A DNA stretch of 7,933 nucleotides from NCBI GenBank assembly GCA_022565195.1, contig JADFJZ010000047.1:1-7933 (forward strand), read 5' to 3'. Positions 6,295 through 7,933 of this stretch are shown piece by piece. Positions within the stretch are counted from its first letter, which is position 1, and each line of letters starts with the position of its first letter. The stretch is from Planctomycetota bacterium. Lineage in GTDB: Bacteria > Planctomycetota > Phycisphaerae > UBA1845 > CAIVHJ01. The notes beneath the pieces were generated by a model. The model searched no databases. It was not told the origin of the DNA and was given only the letters and a program-made list of their open reading frames with translations. Position numbers and translations under genes: made by a program.

Positions 6295-6334
6295 GTTGCG
6301 GCGGATGATTGGGCGCCCCCGAAGCCGCCGCAAC
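6295..6334 (+). promoter_or_regulatory. Perfect 10-bp inverted repeat at the predicted transcription start
   Basis: GTTGCGGCGG (6295-6304) pairs perfectly with CCGCCGCAAC (6325-6334) across a 20-nt loop that itself contains the self-complementary GGGCGCCC. No T-run follows, so it is not a standard terminator. It begins about 2 nt after the predicted +1, so it could be a 5' stabilising hairpin in the leader RNA or an operator for a dimeric repressor. Confidence 0.6.
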
Positions 6335-6432
6335 ACCGATTCCTCTAGCGGGTTCTGGGCTCGGGCATACGGGTCAATTCCTGCACCAAGACGCACCCGG
6401 ACCTCGAACCCCTCAGGGGCAACTGCAATCGT

Positions 6433-6609
6433 ATGTTCCAATTCAAATGGCAGACGCCCGCCCCCGATTCCGAGAACATCGTCTTCATGGTTCTCGGCGT
6501 GACCGTGGGCGATACTTATCCCGGCAAGCTGATGGCGGCAGTGAGCTTTTCGGCCCGTTCCACACTCAATTCCACTTCGACACGACTGCGGGAGGTCTCA
6601 CTTGGCTGA
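6433..6609 (+). CDS. Possible short leader ORF, hypothetical
   Basis: ATG 6433 opens a 58-codon frame (begins MFQFKWQTPAPDSENIVF) ending in TGA at 6607-6609, which overlaps the TTG start of the transporter at 6602 by 8 nt. Third codon positions are mostly G or C, as in the neighbouring real genes, and the overlap would allow translational coupling. Against it, no good Shine-Dalgarno site sits at the right distance (a CAGGGG is about 12 nt upstream), the frame stays open back to 6349 without another clear start, and no family is recognised. It may be a leader peptide, a gene remnant or chance. Confidence 0.25.
   Translation: MFQFKWQTPAPDSENIVFMVLGVTVGDTYPGKLMAAVSFSARSTLNSTSTRLREVSLG
6591..6595 (+). 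promoter_or_regulatory. Shine-Dalgarno site that fixes a TTG start
   Basis: GGAGG followed by T, 6 nt before TTG 6602. The next in-frame ATG is more than 270 nt downstream, inside the second membrane hairpin, and an in-frame stop lies upstream at 6542, so TTG 6602 is the start of the transporter. Confidence 0.85.
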
Positions 6610-7933
6610 CGCCCCAGCGACAGACAGAGTCTTCAGCGGCCATCCGCCGGGCTATCGCCGCCGGCGCGTGCAGAACTGGTTCTTCCTCGGGCTGACATAC
6701 GCATCGTACTACCTGTGCCGCTACAACCTGGGCATCATCTCCCCTGAGCTGAAGGAGGGGCTCGGCTTCTCGAACAAGCAATACGGCGCCATTCAGACCG
6801 CGCGCGACGGGGCCTACGCCGTCGGGCAGTTCGTCAACGGTTTGTTCACCGACCGCATCGGCGGCAAGCAGGCCATGACGATCGGCGCTGTCGGAACCGT
6901 GATCCTGAACCTGGCCTTCGGTCTCGTCGCTTGGTCGAACATCGGCTGGTTGTTCTTCGCGCTTCTCATCATCCGGCTGGCGGATGGCTACGTGCAGGCC
7001 TTCGGCGCCCCGGGCATGGTCAAAATCAACACCGCCTGGTTTCGCCGGCAGGAACGCGGCTCGTTCGCGGGCATTTTCGGCATCATGATCAATCTGGGCC
7101 AAATGGGCGTCGGGCAGCTCGCGCCCCTGCTGGCTACGGGCTTCGCGGTCCCGCTGATCTTCTTTACCATCACCGTCCCGCAGCTTGATTGGCGGTACAT
7201 GTTCATCGTTCCTCCGGTGATCGTCGTCGTCATCGTGATCCTGATGAACTTGACGGTGAAGAACCACCCTGAAGAGGCCGGCTATCGGATCGTCCATGAC
7301 GAAGAGGATTCCACCGACGATCCGCACGAACACATTCACCTCGGCGAAGTCTTTCGTAAAATCACTTCGAACCCCATCGTGTGGATCGTCGCGGGGGCGT
7401 ACTTTTGCACCGGGTTTGTCCGAGCGGCGATTTATGATTGGTACGCGATCTACTTGAAAGAGGTCTGGTCCGTGGAGAAAGTGGGCGAAGGGAAGGCGGT
7501 TTTTTGGTGGTTCGCCGTCGTGCTGCTGCCCGTCATGGCCTCCGCCGGCTCGCTGGCCTCGGGCATCATCTCGGATAAGCTTGTCAAGGGCCGTCGGGCG
7601 CCGGTCGCCGCGGTGCTCTATGCCATACAGGTCGTCTTTATTGTGCTGGCGGCCGTGATGTCTCAGGGAATGTTCTCCGGATCGGTGACGTTGGCGCTGG
7701 TGCTGATTCTCGGGATCCACACAGGCTGCAATGCAACGCACTCCATCCTTGGAACGGCTGCGGCCATGGACGTCGGCGGACGGAAGATGGCGGGTTTCGC
7801 AGCCGGTGTGATCGATTCGTTCCAATACTTCGGCGCCATGCTTGCCGGGTTCGGGCTCGGCTCCTTGCTCGACGCGTACGCCATACCCGCCACGGCTGGG
7901 CAGGGAAGCGGTGCCGATCCAGTGATCAACCCG
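6602..7933 (+). CDS. OPA-family MFS transporter (GlpT/UhpT-like), 3' end beyond window
   Basis: 444 codons are visible and the frame is open at the right edge; related proteins are about 450 residues, so little more than the last helix is missing. It belongs to the organophosphate:Pi antiporter branch of the major facilitator superfamily, which imports glycerol-3-phosphate, hexose-6-phosphate or similar in exchange for Pi. Evidence: YYLCRYNLGIISPELKEGLG (33-52), the DRIGGK loop (84-89) typical of MFS helices 2-3, RRQERGSFAG (148-157), and RAAIYDWYAIYLKEVW (274-289). Arg40 and Arg274 fall where GlpT has the phosphate-binding Arg45 and Arg269. The GlpT His165 position appears to be Ile163, so the substrate may differ. 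The central loop (228-247) is rich in Asp, Glu and His. Expression likely starts at the promoter at 6258-6286, divergent from the Na/Pi symporter. Confidence 0.88.
   Translation, partial: MADAPATDRVFSGHPPGYRRRRVQNWFFLGLTYASYYLCRYNLGIISPELKEGLGFSNKQYGAIQTARDGAYAVGQFVNGLFTDRIGGKQAMTIGAVGTVILNLAFGLVAWSNIGWLFFALLIIRLADGYVQAFGAPGMVKINTAWFRRQERGSFAGIFGIMINLGQMGVGQLAPLLATGFAVPLIFFTITVPQLDWRYMFIVPPVIVVVIVILMNLTVKNHPEEAGYRIVHDEEDSTDDPHEHIHLGEVFRKITSNPIVWIVAGAYFCTGFVRAAIYDWYAIYLKEVWSVEKVGEGKAVFWWFAVVLLPVMASAGSLASGIISDKLVKGRRAPVAAVLYAIQVVFIVLAAVMSQGMFSGSVTLALVLILGIHTGCNATHSILGTAAAMDVGGRKMAGFAAGVIDSFQYFGAMLAGFGLGSLLDAYAIPATAGQGSGADPVINP

Larger units (their letters stand above)
6100..6601. other. Divergent intergenic region between two phosphate-related transport units
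   Basis: A 502-bp gap with no convincing large gene. Rightward it holds two GCTGGCGC repeats, a good promoter, a start-site hairpin, a possible short leader ORF and a strong ribosome-binding site. Leftward, the best promoter guess for the symporter cluster is an extended -10 (TGATACTAT, minus strand of 6203-6211), which would give a leader of roughly 100 nt. It lacks a recognisable -35, so it is weak. No Pho-box-like tandem repeat was recognised. Longer open frames here (for example 6309-6695 on + and 6259-6441 on -) show no family resemblance. Confidence 0.7.

Noticed and set aside
6295..6334. Hairpin as a rho-independent terminator
   Set aside because: No T-run follows the stem, and it sits just downstream of a promoter instead of a gene end.
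6309..6695. Plus-strand ORF of 128 codons in the divergent spacer
   Set aside because: It runs about 90 nt into the transporter in another frame, its composition resembles a shadow frame, and no motif is visible.
6566..7825. Minus-strand ORF of 419 codons
   Set aside because: It is the antisense shadow of the OPA transporter, and its product is low-complexity Asp/Arg/His-rich with no family resemblance.

Overview
The window is about 7.9 kb of moderately GC-rich bacterial DNA with strong Shine-Dalgarno sites, GTG and TTG starts, and very few TTA, CTA or TCA codons. The gene content suggests a planctomycete or a related PVC-type bacterium: a PreA-type dihydropyrimidine dehydrogenase whose C-terminal tail lacks ferredoxin motifs, a TMTC-like membrane protein with TPRs, and a PhoU-like protein encoded beside an SLC34-type Na/Pi symporter. 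This placement is inferred from remembered family resemblance; no search was run.

Layout. Bases 1-425 (+) hold the 3' end of a preA-like gene. Bases 484-1026 (+) encode a small DinB/YfiT-fold protein. Right after it (1039-1092) lies a second copy of the last 14 codons of preA, so the DinB gene sits between two 49-bp direct repeats that differ only at synonymous sites. Bases 6099 down to 1156 (-) carry four closely spaced genes, in transcription order: a Na/Pi cotransporter, a PhoU-like protein, a VanZ-like membrane protein, and a TMTC-like GT-C membrane protein with six TPRs. Bases 6602 to the window end (+) encode an OPA-family (GlpT/UhpT-like) MFS transporter, truncated only by the window edge.

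The 502-bp divergent spacer (6100-6601) separates two phosphate-related transport units. It contains a good sigma70-type promoter facing the OPA gene, a perfect 10-bp inverted repeat at the predicted transcription start, two GCTGGCGC repeats just upstream of the -35, and a possible 58-codon leader ORF that overlaps the TTG start of the transporter.

Functional reading. The right half looks like a phosphate and organophosphate uptake locus: a Na+-driven Pi symporter with a PhoU-domain partner, divergent from a Pi-exchange organophosphate transporter. The VanZ-like and TMTC-like genes follow in the same direction and may be co-transcribed, but nothing in the sequence ties them functionally to phosphate. 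No CRISPR array, tRNA, rRNA or recognisable insertion sequence was seen.
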